Shown piece by piece: positions 53,010-63,135 of a stretch of 64,000 nucleotides of DNA; position 1 is the first letter of the stretch, and each line of letters opens with the position of its first letter. Origin of the DNA: Casp-alpha2 sp036337015 (GTDB lineage Bacteria > Pseudomonadota > Alphaproteobacteria > Rhodospirillales > Casp-alpha2); contig JAYZEZ010000007.1 in assembly GCA_036337015.1 (NCBI GenBank), positions 496,001 through 560,000 on the forward strand, written 5' to 3'. A program made the translations under genes and the position numbers. The notes beneath the pieces were generated by a model. That model had not been told where the DNA came from, ran no database searches, and was given only the letters and a program-made list of their open reading frames with translations.

Positions 53010-53573
53010 ATGCAAAACTTACAAAAATTTCTTTTATTTGCTTGTGCCGTGTTGTTTTTATCGGGTTGTGAATCTGCGCGAAAAGCTTTTAGCAATGATA
53101 AATCAGCGCCTGATGAGTTTGCTGTTTTTTCCCGCCCACCATTAACACTGCCTCCTCAGTACAAGCTCCGACCTCCTAAACCAGGAGCTACAATTCAAAG
53201 AGGTGATGCGACATCCGTAATTGCCAAACGTGCAATCCTCAATCAAACGATAGAATCAAAAACCAACGAAACTTTCCCAGAAGGATCACCTGGAATGATT
53301 TCTCTATTAAAAAGCACAGGCGGTCTCACGGCAAACTCTGAGATACGCGCAACCATTAATGCAGAAACCTCATTTTTAAGTAATCAAGATAAACGTTTTA
53401 TAGACAAGCTCATTTTTTGGGTTGACGAGGGAAAAGCTGGCAGCACTGTTGTCGACGCAAAAAAAGAACAAAAGCGCATCCAAAAGACACAAGCACTGGG
53501 CAAATCCATCACGGAAGGGAAAACCCCAGATGTACAGATAAAACGTAATCGCAAAGGGATTTTAGACTTCTGA
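53010..53573 (+). CDS. DUF3035-type lipoprotein
   Basis: From the ATG at 53010, 187 residues: a short signal with lipobox LSGC ending at about residue 20, then the pattern DEFAVFSRPPLTLPPQYKLRPPKPG that defines the alphaproteobacterial DUF3035 lipoproteins. A GTG three codons earlier (53001) is also in frame, but the ATG gives a normal 20-residue signal. Function unknown; conserved position between lspA and the M16 peptidases. Confidence 0.85.
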   Translation: MQNLQKFLLFACAVLFLSGCESARKAFSNDKSAPDEFAVFSRPPLTLPPQYKLRPPKPGATIQRGDATSVIAKRAILNQTIESKTNETFPEGSPGMISLLKSTGGLTANSEIRATINAETSFLSNQDKRFIDKLIFWVDEGKAGSTVVDAKKEQKRIQKTQALGKSITEGKTPDVQIKRNRKGILDF

Positions 53574-53660
53574 TTTTTAATTTCCGGCCTTCTATCTGTC
53601 ATATTTTAAAAATTATTCGTAGCTGTAAAAATAACTGTCGGTAGTTTTGGGGAGCTTGTT

Positions 53661-55022
53661 TTGATCTTAAAAAACTCATTAAGTTTTACGCTCACAGTGC
53701 TATTTGTTTTTTTTCTACTTGGCGACATTATGGCCAAAGAAAAAAAAAGAGGTATATTTAATTTTGAAACCACAACGCTTTCAAATGGAATGCAGGTAGT
53801 GGTAATATCTAACCATAGAGTTCCAGTTGTCACGCATATGGTATGGTATCGCGTTGGAGCTGCTGATGAAGCCCCTGGAGAATCGGGTATAGCTCACTTG
53901 CTCGAGCACCTTATGTTCAAGGGAACAAAAAAACGTTCTCCAGGTGAATTTTCTCATATTATTTACAGAAATGGCGGCCAAGAGAATGCTTTCACTTCAA
54001 GTGACTACACTGCCTACTTCCAAACCATAGCCGTGGACCGACTGGAAATGGCAATGGAAATGGAAGCTGATAGAATGACGAATCTAGTTCTAACAGAGAA
54101 GGATGTGGAGATAGAAAAAGCCGTAGTCCTAGAAGAACGTCACTCACGCATCGACAACAGCCCCAGTAGCCAACTGGCAGAACAAGTGAATGCCGCACTA
54201 TATCTTAATCATCCTTATAAACGTCCTGTCATTGGCTGGAAACACGAAATTAAAGCGCTAGGCCTTAAGCAAGTAATGTCATTTTATAAAAAATGGTACA
54301 AACCAAGTAATGCTATCTTAGTTGTAGGTGGAGACATAACTTTAAAAACTTTGAAACCATTAGCCGAAAAATACTATGGCTCAATTAAGAGTAGCCCGCC
54401 TACTTCTCGGAATCGCCCCTCCGAGCCAAAGCATTTAGCTAAACGAAAAATAACACTTGAGAACGTTCGAGTTCGCCAACCTTTATGGAGGCGTGTTTAT
54501 TTAGCCCCTAGTCATTTTAATGGAAACAAGAAGCATGCCTATGCTCTAGAGGTGTTAGCTAACATCCTAGGAAAAAGTACTTCTGGCAAACTTTTTCAAA
54601 CCTTAGTAGTTGAAGATAAAGTTGCTATAGCAGCTGGAAGCAACTACGCAAAAATCAAACATGGTCCTGGAAACTTTGTCTTATACGCTAGTCCCGCTCA
54701 GGGTGTTAAAATTGAAACTTTAGAAAATAAAATAGAGAAAATTTTACAAAATCTTTTTATTAAAGGAATCACTCCTAATGAAGTTGAAAGAGCAAAACAA
54801 CGTTTACGTTATAAGGCAATCTACGCCCATGACTCAATAAGTACTTTAACCCGTTTTGTTGGAAACACACTAGCTGTAGGACTTAGTATAGACTTTGCAA
54901 ACAAATGGATGGATAGAATAAGCGCTGTCACTACAAAAGATGTAAATGCTGCAGCAAAAGCTGTATTTAAAATTAACCATTCCGTCACGTCTATATTATT
55001 ACAAAAAAAATTGGTTGATTAG
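53661..55022 (+). CDS. M16 family zinc protease, catalytic subunit
   Basis: A 453-residue exported M16 peptidase. The TTG start follows GGGGAG by about seven bases. After a signal-like hydrophobic segment (about 5-22) comes the inverted zinc motif HLLEH (His79, Glu82, His83), with the third ligand expected in the EIEKAVVLEE region about 75 residues later. It is probably periplasmic and paired with the next gene, seven bases away, as in two-subunit M16 proteases. Confidence 0.93.
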   Translation: MILKNSLSFTLTVLFVFFLLGDIMAKEKKRGIFNFETTTLSNGMQVVVISNHRVPVVTHMVWYRVGAADEAPGESGIAHLLEHLMFKGTKKRSPGEFSHIIYRNGGQENAFTSSDYTAYFQTIAVDRLEMAMEMEADRMTNLVLTEKDVEIEKAVVLEERHSRIDNSPSSQLAEQVNAALYLNHPYKRPVIGWKHEIKALGLKQVMSFYKKWYKPSNAILVVGGDITLKTLKPLAEKYYGSIKSSPPTSRNRPSEPKHLAKRKITLENVRVRQPLWRRVYLAPSHFNGNKKHAYALEVLANILGKSTSGKLFQTLVVEDKVAIAAGSNYAKIKHGPGNFVLYASPAQGVKIETLENKIEKILQNLFIKGITPNEVERAKQRLRYKAIYAHDSISTLTRFVGNTLAVGLSIDFANKWMDRISAVTTKDVNAAAKAVFKINHSVTSILLQKKLVD

Positions 55023-55028
55023 TTTATT

Positions 55029-56369
55029 ATGGAATTTTTTTTAAAGCGTGCACTTTTTGCATTTTTTGTCTTTAACATATCTTTTCTTTATAATCCCGAG
55101 CACGCGCATGCAGTTAAAATTGAAAGGGTTAAATCATCAACCAATATTGAGGCTTGGCTTGTAAGAGATCACACAAGCCCTATAATTACTATACGATTTG
55201 AATTTCGAGGTGGATCGGCCTTGGATCCTAAAAACTTAGGCGGCCTAGCAAGCATGACAGCATTGCTCCTTAAAGAAGGCGCTGGAAATATTTATAGCAA
55301 GGCCTTCAAAAGAGCCTTGGAAGACCTAGTCATTACCCTCAAATTCAATGCAAAGCGTGATTCGTTTAGTGGACGTTTAGTTACGCTAGTTGAAAATCGT
55401 AAAACAGCTTTTAAGCTTTTAAAGTTAGCCATTACAGAACCGCGTTTTGATCATGAGCCGATTGAACGAATTAGAAGTCAAATTTTAGCTGGCATTCGCC
55501 AAAACACACAAAACCCTAGAGCAATTGCAAGTAAACGATTATTAAAAATCTTGTTTCCTAATCATCCCTACGGACGACCAAGCAGTGGAACAACAACTAG
55601 CATAAAAACTATAAACCAAGATGATCTATATAATTTTGCAAAAAACCGCTTTGCAAAAAATAATTTAATTATCGGTGTTGTGGGTGATATTACACCTGAA
55701 AACTTAAAAGAAACTTTAGACAAAGTTTTTGGCAACTTGCCTGCCCAAGCAACTCCTTGGAAGATACCTGAGGTGAATCCCACGTTAAAAGGACAAACAA
55801 GCGTTATAAAAAAAAATATTCCACAAAGTTCGATTGTATTTGCTGACAAAGGTTTAAAACGCAGCCACCCAGATTTCTATGCTGCTTATCTTATGAACCA
55901 TATTCTTGGAGGCGGGGGCAATACGTCAAGACTTTACAAAACAATCCGTGAAGAAAAAGGTTTGGCCTACTCAATTTATTCATTGCTCCACCCTCTTGAA
56001 AAGACTGGATTTTTATTTGGAGGAGTAGGTACTATTAATGCCAAGGTTTCTGAAATGCTGTATCTTTTACGTAATCAATGGACCCTTATGGCAACCAAAG
56101 GTGTGACTGAGAAAGAACTTAATGATGCAAAAACTTATTTGACTGGATCTTATCCTTTACGATTTCAGAAAAGTGAATCTATCGCAGAAATGCTAGTTAG
56201 AATTCAGCTAGATAATTTAGGCATTGATTATATGAATCGCCGAAATAGTCTAATAGAGGCCGTATCTTTAAAATCTGTCAACCGTATTGCTAAAACCCTT
56301 CTTCAGCCTAAGCGTTTGAATATAGTCGTCGTTGGAGAACCTATCGGATTAAAAAGCAACCTGAAATGA
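55029..56369 (+). CDS. M16 family protease, non-catalytic partner
   Basis: A 446-residue paralogue of the preceding protein with a signal peptide. The position of HxxEH is occupied by LASMTALLLKEGAG, so the zinc site is lost. GGGGNTSRLYKTIREEKGLAYSIYS is the conserved C-terminal-half motif of the beta-type subunit. It is expected to form a heterodimer with the catalytic subunit. Confidence 0.92.
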   Translation: MEFFLKRALFAFFVFNISFLYNPEHAHAVKIERVKSSTNIEAWLVRDHTSPIITIRFEFRGGSALDPKNLGGLASMTALLLKEGAGNIYSKAFKRALEDLVITLKFNAKRDSFSGRLVTLVENRKTAFKLLKLAITEPRFDHEPIERIRSQILAGIRQNTQNPRAIASKRLLKILFPNHPYGRPSSGTTTSIKTINQDDLYNFAKNRFAKNNLIIGVVGDITPENLKETLDKVFGNLPAQATPWKIPEVNPTLKGQTSVIKKNIPQSSIVFADKGLKRSHPDFYAAYLMNHILGGGGNTSRLYKTIREEKGLAYSIYSLLHPLEKTGFLFGGVGTINAKVSEMLYLLRNQWTLMATKGVTEKELNDAKTYLTGSYPLRFQKSESIAEMLVRIQLDNLGIDYMNRRNSLIEAVSLKSVNRIAKTLLQPKRLNIVVVGEPIGLKSNLK

Positions 56370-56449
56370 CACTTGCACCAAGGAATAGTGACATTTACTT
56401 ACAAAGTATTTTCTCTCTATATTTATTAACATTTGTAAAAGATTTTTAA

Positions 56450-58117
56450 ATGAAGTCCTTAAAAGACACGTCTGCTTGGAAAAATTTAGAATCTCACTTA
56501 AAACAAATAGCTCATATACATATGCGCGACTTGTTTGAAAAAGATGAAAAGAGATTTGAAAGTTTTTCTATAGAGTTAAATGGCTTATTTTTAGATTATT
56601 CTAAAAATCGAATAACTACAGAAACTTTAAAATTACTTACCAAACTAGCTGAAAAAAGAGATGTTGAAGGCTGGCGCAACCGTATGTTTGCAGGTGAATT
56701 TATCAATACAACAGAAGAACGTGCAGCATTGCATGTGGCCCTTCGCTTGCCAACTGACGAAAAATTGAATTCGCTAGAATCTCCTATTAGCAAGATTTTT
56801 CCCAAGATCCTAGTTATGCGCGAAAAAATGCGATTTATATCAAACGCTATTCGCTCAGGTAAATGGAAGGGTGTAACTGGGGAAAAAATCAAAAGTGTTG
56901 TCCATATAGGTACTGGTGGTTCTCATTTAGGACCCGAAATGGTATGTCAATCTCAAGGTGCGGCTGGAAAAACAGGGCCTGACTTAATCTTTATTTCAAA
57001 TGTCGATGGCATTCAAATTTTTGACGCACTTTCTAGTCTGTCACCAAAAACAACGCTTTTTATAGTAGCTTCAAAAACTTTCACCACAGAAGAGACTATT
57101 ACCAACGCCCGCACAGCTAAGAGCTGGTTAATAAAAGCCTTGGGCAAGGACGCAATGTTAAACCATTTTATAGCGATTTCAGAAAACGAAAAAGCAGTCG
57201 CTGAATTTGGCATTACATCAGAAAATACCTTTTGCTTATGGGACTGGGTTGGAGGAAGGTTTTCAATTTGGTCTGCTATCGGACTGCCAATCGCTATAGC
57301 TTTAGGAATGGAAAAATTTGAAGAAATGCTTTCGGGCGCACGTTATATGGATCGCCACTTTTTAGAAACCCCCTTAAATCGAAACATGCCCGTAGTCCTA
57401 GGTCTCATTGGAATTTGGAATATTGATTTCTTAGGCACCCAAGGTCTAGCTATTCTACCATATGATGAAGGTCTTAGAGGATTTCCTAATTATCTTCGAC
57501 AACTAGAAATGGAAAGCAATGGAAAGGCTCTTGATCGTTTTGGCCAGCCCGTCAACGTAAACACCGCAACAATGGTCTTTGGAGATCCAGGAACCCGGGG
57601 CCAACATGCATTTTACCAGGCTCTACACCAAGGCGATCAAAAAATAGCTTGTGACTTTATTGCTCCTATAGAAAATCACCACACTTTAGGCAATCATCAT
57701 GATCGTTTGTTGGCTAATTTTTTTGCGCAAACTGAGGCCCTTATGAAGGGTCGTGGTGCTGAAGCTGCTGATGGTATCATGGCGGCTCGAAACGTACCCA
57801 GTCATCTACGCGAAGCCCAACGATCTCATCGGAAGTTCGAAGGCAATCGACCAACAAATTCTATTCTACTAGACCGCGTTGATCCTTTTACCTTGGGTCA
57901 ACTGATTGCTCTTTACGAGCATAAAGTTTTCGTACAAGCTATTATTTGGGGCATTAATCCATTTGACCAATGGGGAGTAGAATGGGGAAAAGAGCTAGCT
58001 GCCCAAATGCTTGATATTCTTGAGAGTGACGACAAAGAAATTGATGCCTGCTCTTCAACAAAAGGCTTAATTTTACGGTTTAAAGATCATAAAGCAAAGA
58101 TTAAGAAAAAGTTATGA
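56450..58117 (+). CDS. pgi: Glucose-6-phosphate isomerase
   Basis: Interconverts glucose 6-phosphate and fructose 6-phosphate. The 555-residue protein has VVHIGTGGSHLGPEMV, FIVASKTFTTEETI, LWDWVGGRFSIWSAIGLP, and GTRGQHAFYQALHQG with the catalytic His. Length is typical. Its stop overlaps the mutL start by four bases (ATGA). It supplies hexose phosphate for the gnd/gntK-type pathway. Confidence 0.98.
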   Translation: MKSLKDTSAWKNLESHLKQIAHIHMRDLFEKDEKRFESFSIELNGLFLDYSKNRITTETLKLLTKLAEKRDVEGWRNRMFAGEFINTTEERAALHVALRLPTDEKLNSLESPISKIFPKILVMREKMRFISNAIRSGKWKGVTGEKIKSVVHIGTGGSHLGPEMVCQSQGAAGKTGPDLIFISNVDGIQIFDALSSLSPKTTLFIVASKTFTTEETITNARTAKSWLIKALGKDAMLNHFIAISENEKAVAEFGITSENTFCLWDWVGGRFSIWSAIGLPIAIALGMEKFEEMLSGARYMDRHFLETPLNRNMPVVLGLIGIWNIDFLGTQGLAILPYDEGLRGFPNYLRQLEMESNGKALDRFGQPVNVNTATMVFGDPGTRGQHAFYQALHQGDQKIACDFIAPIENHHTLGNHHDRLLANFFAQTEALMKGRGAEAADGIMAARNVPSHLREAQRSHRKFEGNRPTNSILLDRVDPFTLGQLIALYEHKVFVQAIIWGINPFDQWGVEWGKELAAQMLDILESDDKEIDACSSTKGLILRFKDHKAKIKKKL

Positions 58118-59916
58118 CTCTCCGCCGACTACCAGAAAACGTTATAAATAAAATCGCGGCAGGAGAGGTTGTTGAGCGCCCGGCTTCGGTCGTAAAAGAA
58201 TTAATAGAAAATGCAATCGATGCCAATGCAACAAATATAAAAGTGCAATTACGAGATGGAGGACAAACATTTATTTCTGTTACAGATAATGGTAGGGGAA
58301 TGACTTCCGATGAGCTTTTGCTAGCGATAGAACGACATGCAACTTCAAAGCTTCCTAATGATGACCTATCAAAAATTGAAACACTTGGGTTTCGCGGTGA
58401 AGCTCTGCCCTCAATAGGAGCCGTTTCGAGATTATCTATTTTAAGTCGCCAATTTGAATCTGATCAAGCTTGGTCGATTACAGTAAGTGGCGGCAATATA
58501 ACCCGTCCACAGCCGGCAGCACTTAGCAAAGGGACTAAAATTGAAGTCCGGGACTTATTCTTTGCAACTCCTGCTAGACTAAAATTTCTAAAAACCCCAA
58601 AATCAGAGCAAATGCACTGCACCGATATTATCAAACGTCTTGCCATGGCACACCCAAATGTTGGTTGGAGTTTCAGTGATGGCAATCGCGAACTTCTGAA
58701 GCTCCCCACAATAGAAAGTTCTATTGATAAAACCGATCCTATTATAGAACGCCTTAGTATGATTATGGGCAAAGATTTTCGAGAAAATTCTATGATTATC
58801 AATGCTGAGCGAGAAAATGCTATTCTATATGGGTATGCTGGTCTGCCAACGTTAAACAGAGGAAATGCACAGTTGCAATTCTTATTCGTTAATGGACGCC
58901 CAGTTAAAGATAAGCTTTTGTATGGGGCTATACGAGGTGCTTATCGGGAATTTCTTGCTTCTGATCGATATCCGCTAGTAGCTCTATTCCTTGATCTTCC
59001 ATCCGAGTCTATTGATGTAAACGTCCACCCAGCTAAGTTAGAAGTTCGATTTCACAACTCAGGACTTATAAGAGGGCTAATAGTTGGTTCCTTAAAAAAG
59101 GCACTTGCAGAAGCTGGGCATCGATCGTCAAGCACTATTGCCAACGCAGCACTTGGAGTAATTAACCGCGGTAAAGATAAAAATAACTATTCCAGCGAGC
59201 ACAGAGAAAAACTATCTTTCCCCCACTATCGCAACCAGCATAGTATTTCGGATAAAACGCTGCCTGGTCTTAACAACGAACCCTTAGCGCCAAACCAAGC
59301 AGAACATCAGGAAGTTGATTTTGAGTATTTAGATGACTTTCCTTTAGGTGTAGCCCGTGCACAACTTCATAAAACTTATGTAGTATCACAAACCAAAGAT
59401 GGGATTATAATTGTAGACCAACACGCGGCCCATGAACGCTTGGTACACGAACAAATCAAACAAGACCTTAAAAAGGGAGGCGTTCAAAGACAGGGTATGC
59501 TCATCCCAGAGGTTGTTGAATTAGATGAAGGGGCCGTCAATAGACTAATTAACAGAACATATGAGTTAACTGAATTAGGTCTTGTGATAGAAGCATTCGG
59601 CCACGGTGCAGTGATCGTTCGTGAAACTCCGGCACTTCTTGGAGAAATCAACATAAAAGGTCTAATAAAGGATATTTCTGATGATATTGAACAATGGGGA
59701 GAAGGTTTGAGTTTAAAAAAAAAGCTGGGTGATGTTTGTGCAACGATGGCTTGTCATAGTTCAGTAAGGGCTGGGCGGCGTCTTAATGCTACTGAAATGA
59801 ATGCTTTATTACGTGAAATGGAGGCGACACCACATTCAGGCCAATGTAGCCATGGACGACCAACCTATGTTGAATTAAAGTTAAAAGATATTGAAAAACT
59901 TTTTGGGCGTAGATAA
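58114..59916 (+). CDS. mutL: DNA mismatch repair protein MutL (endonuclease type)
   Basis: A 600-residue MutL. The GHKL ATPase motifs are NAIDANATNI, DNGRGM and GFRGEALPSI. The C-terminal endonuclease motif DQHAxxExxxxE is complete (Asp435, Glu441, Glu446 in DQHAAHERLVHE), along with ACHSSVRAG and the CSHGRPT near the end. This predicts a nicking MutL, as in bacteria without MutH. It overlaps pgi by four bases. Confidence 0.98.
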   Translation: MTLRRLPENVINKIAAGEVVERPASVVKELIENAIDANATNIKVQLRDGGQTFISVTDNGRGMTSDELLLAIERHATSKLPNDDLSKIETLGFRGEALPSIGAVSRLSILSRQFESDQAWSITVSGGNITRPQPAALSKGTKIEVRDLFFATPARLKFLKTPKSEQMHCTDIIKRLAMAHPNVGWSFSDGNRELLKLPTIESSIDKTDPIIERLSMIMGKDFRENSMIINAERENAILYGYAGLPTLNRGNAQLQFLFVNGRPVKDKLLYGAIRGAYREFLASDRYPLVALFLDLPSESIDVNVHPAKLEVRFHNSGLIRGLIVGSLKKALAEAGHRSSSTIANAALGVINRGKDKNNYSSEHREKLSFPHYRNQHSISDKTLPGLNNEPLAPNQAEHQEVDFEYLDDFPLGVARAQLHKTYVVSQTKDGIIIVDQHAAHERLVHEQIKQDLKKGGVQRQGMLIPEVVELDEGAVNRLINRTYELTELGLVIEAFGHGAVIVRETPALLGEINIKGLIKDISDDIEQWGEGLSLKKKLGDVCATMACHSSVRAGRRLNATEMNALLREMEATPHSGQCSHGRPTYVELKLKDIEKLFGRR

Positions 59917-59938
59917 TCAATTACAACAAAAAGAAACT

Positions 59939-60508
59939 TTACAGACTATCCATTTGAAGAAATAAAATTCTTGCAGCACCAAATTTACGCTCGAGTAGAA
60001 CTTTGAAGTTTTTTGGGACTTCAAATAACTCTTTAGATGCAATCTCAACTACACAAAAAGCTCCTGACTCTAGCCAGCCCTTATCTCTTAATCCCGACAA
60101 GGCTACGCTTACTAGACCTTTGTTATAAGGTGGGTCCAAAAAGGCTAGTGCCGCAGGAAATTTTACTAACTTAGTTGGTGGTTTCAAACGTCCCGCATTA
60201 AGCTTTAACGTGATTACTTCGCCATCTAAACCCAAAGCTCTAGAATTTGCACGCGTAGATTTCAATGCACTAGATTTATTATCAATAAATATACCATACT
60301 TTGCGCCCCGCGATATCGCTTCTAAACCCAATGCACCAGTGCCACAAAATACATCGATTACTGCAACATCTTTCAACAAACAGCCATCAATTCTATGAAC
60401 AAGCATATTAAAAATTGACTCTCGAATCCGATCGGCTGTAGGGCGTATATTATCTCCCTTAGGAGCCTTTAGCGTCCTACCTTTTAACCGGCCGCCTACT
60501 ATTCGCAC
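59939..60508 (-). CDS. rsmD: 16S rRNA (guanine(966)-N2)-methyltransferase RsmD
   Basis: A 189-residue SAM methyltransferase with IVGGRLKGRTL at the start, then RPTADRIRESIFNML, VIDVFCGTGALGLEAISRG and the catalytic DPPY in AFLDPPYNKG. It methylates G966 of 16S rRNA. It is 18 bases after the pseudouridine synthase gene on the same strand and converges on mutL, with 22 bases between. Confidence 0.95.
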   Translation of the reverse strand: MRIVGGRLKGRTLKAPKGDNIRPTADRIRESIFNMLVHRIDGCLLKDVAVIDVFCGTGALGLEAISRGAKYGIFIDNKSSALKSTRANSRALGLDGEVITLKLNAGRLKPPTKLVKFPAALAFLDPPYNKGLVSVALSGLRDKGWLESGAFCVVEIASKELFEVPKNFKVLLERKFGAARILFLQMDSL

Positions 60509-60526
60509 AGACTCCTCCTAAATTAT

Positions 60527-61360
60527 TTAACTTGGTTTTCTTCGAGAGGCTGTGGACTTAGCTGCCCAGCCTGATTTATTCATACTAGAGCTAGCAAAGA
60601 AAAAACTTTCGCCGCCAAGCTGTTCACGTATAACCTTTCCTGAAATTTCCTCAATTCGATTAGAAGAGAGATTGCCAAGCTGGAAAGGTCCAAATGCAAT
60701 CCGAATAAGTCTAGTTACCTCTAGACCTAAATATTTCATCACTCTACGAATCTCTCGATTTCGACCTTCATTTAATGAAACCGTTAACCAAGAATTTGAA
60801 CCCTTTTTATTGTCTAGTACTGCGCTAATTGGGCCGTAAGAGACCCCCGCTACTTTTGCCCCATCCGCCAAGCCTTTTAATTTTCCTTCATCAACAAGAC
60901 CATGCACACGAACCCTGTATCGTCTTACCCAACCAGTCTTTGGCAACTCTAAACGACGCGCTAATTCACCATCGTTTGTTAATAATAAGAGCCCTTCTGA
61001 ATTAAAGTCTAGGCGACCGACGGATATTACACGGCCTAATGATTTTGGTAATTGTTCAAATACTGTGGGACGACCTTGCGGATCCGCATGACTGGTCAGC
61101 AGGCCCTTGGGCTTGTGAAACCGCCAAAGCCGCATTGGCACCATATTTGGAAGCGGTTGGCCATCCACTTCCACATAGTTTATATTAGTAACGGTAACCG
61201 CTGGTGTTGTTAAAATTTTTCCATCAACCTTGATACAACCTTTGATAATCAATTTTTCTGCCTCACGCCTAGAACATATACCTGCTCGTGCAATCACTTT
61301 AGCAATGCGTTCTGGTTTTAAATTTTTTTCTGAAGACTGATTTTCATTTTTTGTATTCAT
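60527..61360 (-). CDS. rluB: RluB/RsuA-family rRNA pseudouridine synthase
   Basis: A 277-residue protein: an S4 RNA-binding domain (RIAKVIARAGICSRREAEKLI) then the pseudouridine synthase domain with catalytic Asp in GRLDFNSEGLLLLTNDGELA, and EGRNREIRRVMKYLGLEVTRLIRI. The target is probably 23S rRNA U2605 (RluB), judging by length and the gene's usual place beside rsmD, but RluE/RsuA-type specificity cannot be excluded. The last 25 residues are Ser/Lys-rich. Confidence 0.9.
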   Translation of the reverse strand: MNTKNENQSSEKNLKPERIAKVIARAGICSRREAEKLIIKGCIKVDGKILTTPAVTVTNINYVEVDGQPLPNMVPMRLWRFHKPKGLLTSHADPQGRPTVFEQLPKSLGRVISVGRLDFNSEGLLLLTNDGELARRLELPKTGWVRRYRVRVHGLVDEGKLKGLADGAKVAGVSYGPISAVLDNKKGSNSWLTVSLNEGRNREIRRVMKYLGLEVTRLIRIAFGPFQLGNLSSNRIEEISGKVIREQLGGESFFFASSSMNKSGWAAKSTASRRKPS

Positions 61361-61495
61361 AAAGTTACTTTATGATTAGGGCTCACTTTCAGCAAGCAGT
61401 GGTATTTAATATGATTTTTTTGTTTTATTTTTAAGGCTTTTGAATTACTGATTTTGATAGATTGACAGGATGTAGAACTAATAAAGGCTTAATTA

Positions 61496-61969
61496 GTGGA
61501 CAAGTATCAGCCCATTATACCACATAATTCACCTATGCAAGCAGCATTGGCCCAGGCTCGAAACGCTATCAAAAAGGGAGAGATTCCTGTTGGTGCAATC
61601 ATTATAAATACAGTTAATAAGCAAATAATAGCTCAGACATTTAATCGCGTGGAAGAAACTAACGATCCAACAGCACATGCGGAATTACTAGCAATTCGCG
61701 ATGCCACCAGCATCCTTGGTCAAAAACAACTAAAGATTTGTGATATGTATGTTACTTTAGAGCCGTGTACAATGTGTGCAGCGGCAATTTCATTAGCCCG
61801 TTTACGAAGAGTTTATTTTGCCGCTTATGACTTTAAATCAGGTGGCATTGAACATGGCGCAAAGTTTTTTCAACAACATACTTGTCATTATAAGCCTGAA
61901 GTAATTGGTGGTTTGCACGAGAATGAGTCGACTAAATTATTAAAGAATTTTTTTAAGGGCAAACGTTAG
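61496..61969 (+). CDS. tadA: tRNA-specific adenosine deaminase TadA
   Basis: Deaminates A34 of tRNA-Arg(ACG) to inosine. The 157-residue protein starts at GTG. The zinc site is His61-Ala-Glu63 and Cys91/Cys94 (PCTMCAAAISLARL), with spacing as in E. coli TadA. It is divergent from rluB across 135 bases without other features, as commonly found. Confidence 0.95.
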   Translation: MDKYQPIIPHNSPMQAALAQARNAIKKGEIPVGAIIINTVNKQIIAQTFNRVEETNDPTAHAELLAIRDATSILGQKQLKICDMYVTLEPCTMCAAAISLARLRRVYFAAYDFKSGGIEHGAKFFQQHTCHYKPEVIGGLHENESTKLLKNFFKGKR

Positions 61970-62071
61970 CCTATTAAAGACACGAACGGTATCAAAAAAT
62001 TACTACTAGTTATCATTAAGAATTTTTCTATTCACTTAAATCAAGAGATTTAAAATTGTTAGAATTTCATT

Positions 62072-63115
62072 TTATATCTCATTAGCTAAAGGAAGATTAA
62101 CTAATAAGTTTTGCGGTTTTAATCTAACCTGATGGCTATCAGACATAGAAAGAGCCATGTAAATAGGACTGCCAGCTACCTCCGATTTCATTAAGCTATA
62201 ATCCTTAAATTCTAGCCGAAATAGGCTAAGAACTCTTGCCATTCTTTCGGGCTCGACCTCTTTTCCCATATAAAGATCATTTAGCAAATTTGAAGATTGC
62301 CGATCAAGCCCAACATGCCATACCCATCGTTCATCATTAATTTGTTGTATGGGTTGAATAGTAACGCTTGCATTCAAGAAATGAAAAACCCAAGCTTCCA
62401 ATACTCTACAAAGAGCATCTAAGCCTGGGCGGGAAAATGACAAGTCTAACACCATATTAAATTGTTCATTAACATCCCAATAGATCTCACTGCTCTCTGA
62501 TTGTAACACAACTAAGTTTGTTTGTTTGGACTGAAGCCCATCGTTCCCAACGGATCGATCCGAGGCTTGCATTCCAATATCAGGAGTCAGCAATTCTAAA
62601 ACTTCACTATCAACTAAAAAAAGACCCCCCTCATCATTAGATACGGTCTGCCTACGAAACAACAGTTCGCTAGCACGCGCTTGGAAGGGTTCTGTGACAT
62701 CGTCTAAAATGTTACGTAGAACAACTTGGGCCATATGATCTATAAATGATTCTGGTAAACTTATACTTCCATTCAAAAATAAATCCTGGTAACAAGCCTC
62801 GATACTTTCGGCTTGGCGAAGTTTGTCTCTAAAATTAAGAAAAACGCCATAATTTTCTTGTACATCAGTATCGACTAATAATGATAAGTCTTTTTTCTCT
62901 ATCTTACAAAATGGATTTTCCACAAGATTAGCATGAAGATTTCGCTCTTCATCACAAGAGTCCGATCCGGGTGCTAGTTGAGGTTTTTCCAGATAATCCC
63001 GCAAAAAATTTTCAGTCAACGATAGTCGACCGAACTCGTCCCGCTGTAAAAGCCGAAACCCCGAACTTGGCCATAATTCCGCTCTAACCAAACCATCTTT
63101 TGTAAAATTACCCAT
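62072..63115 (-). CDS. DUF6352 family protein
   Basis: A 347-residue cytosolic protein without signal peptide or membrane segment. The start region WPSSGFRLLQRDEFGRLSLTENFLRDYL, followed by ENYGVFLNFRDKL, matches the uncharacterised alphaproteobacterial family DUF6352. Function unknown. It lies 20 bases after the DUF1244 gene on the same strand. A weak AT-rich hairpin (62036-62053) lies in the gap toward convergent tadA. Confidence 0.78.
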   Translation of the reverse strand: MGNFTKDGLVRAELWPSSGFRLLQRDEFGRLSLTENFLRDYLEKPQLAPGSDSCDEERNLHANLVENPFCKIEKKDLSLLVDTDVQENYGVFLNFRDKLRQAESIEACYQDLFLNGSISLPESFIDHMAQVVLRNILDDVTEPFQARASELLFRRQTVSNDEGGLFLVDSEVLELLTPDIGMQASDRSVGNDGLQSKQTNLVVLQSESSEIYWDVNEQFNMVLDLSFSRPGLDALCRVLEAWVFHFLNASVTIQPIQQINDERWVWHVGLDRQSSNLLNDLYMGKEVEPERMARVLSLFRLEFKDYSLMKSEVAGSPIYMALSMSDSHQVRLKPQNLLVNLPLANEI

Positions 63116-63135
63116 TACTGATTATTTTGAAATAA

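Noticed and set aside
62036..62053. Terminator between tadA and DUF6352
   Set aside because: Seven-bp AT-rich stem, only a weak T run after it; too likely by chance.
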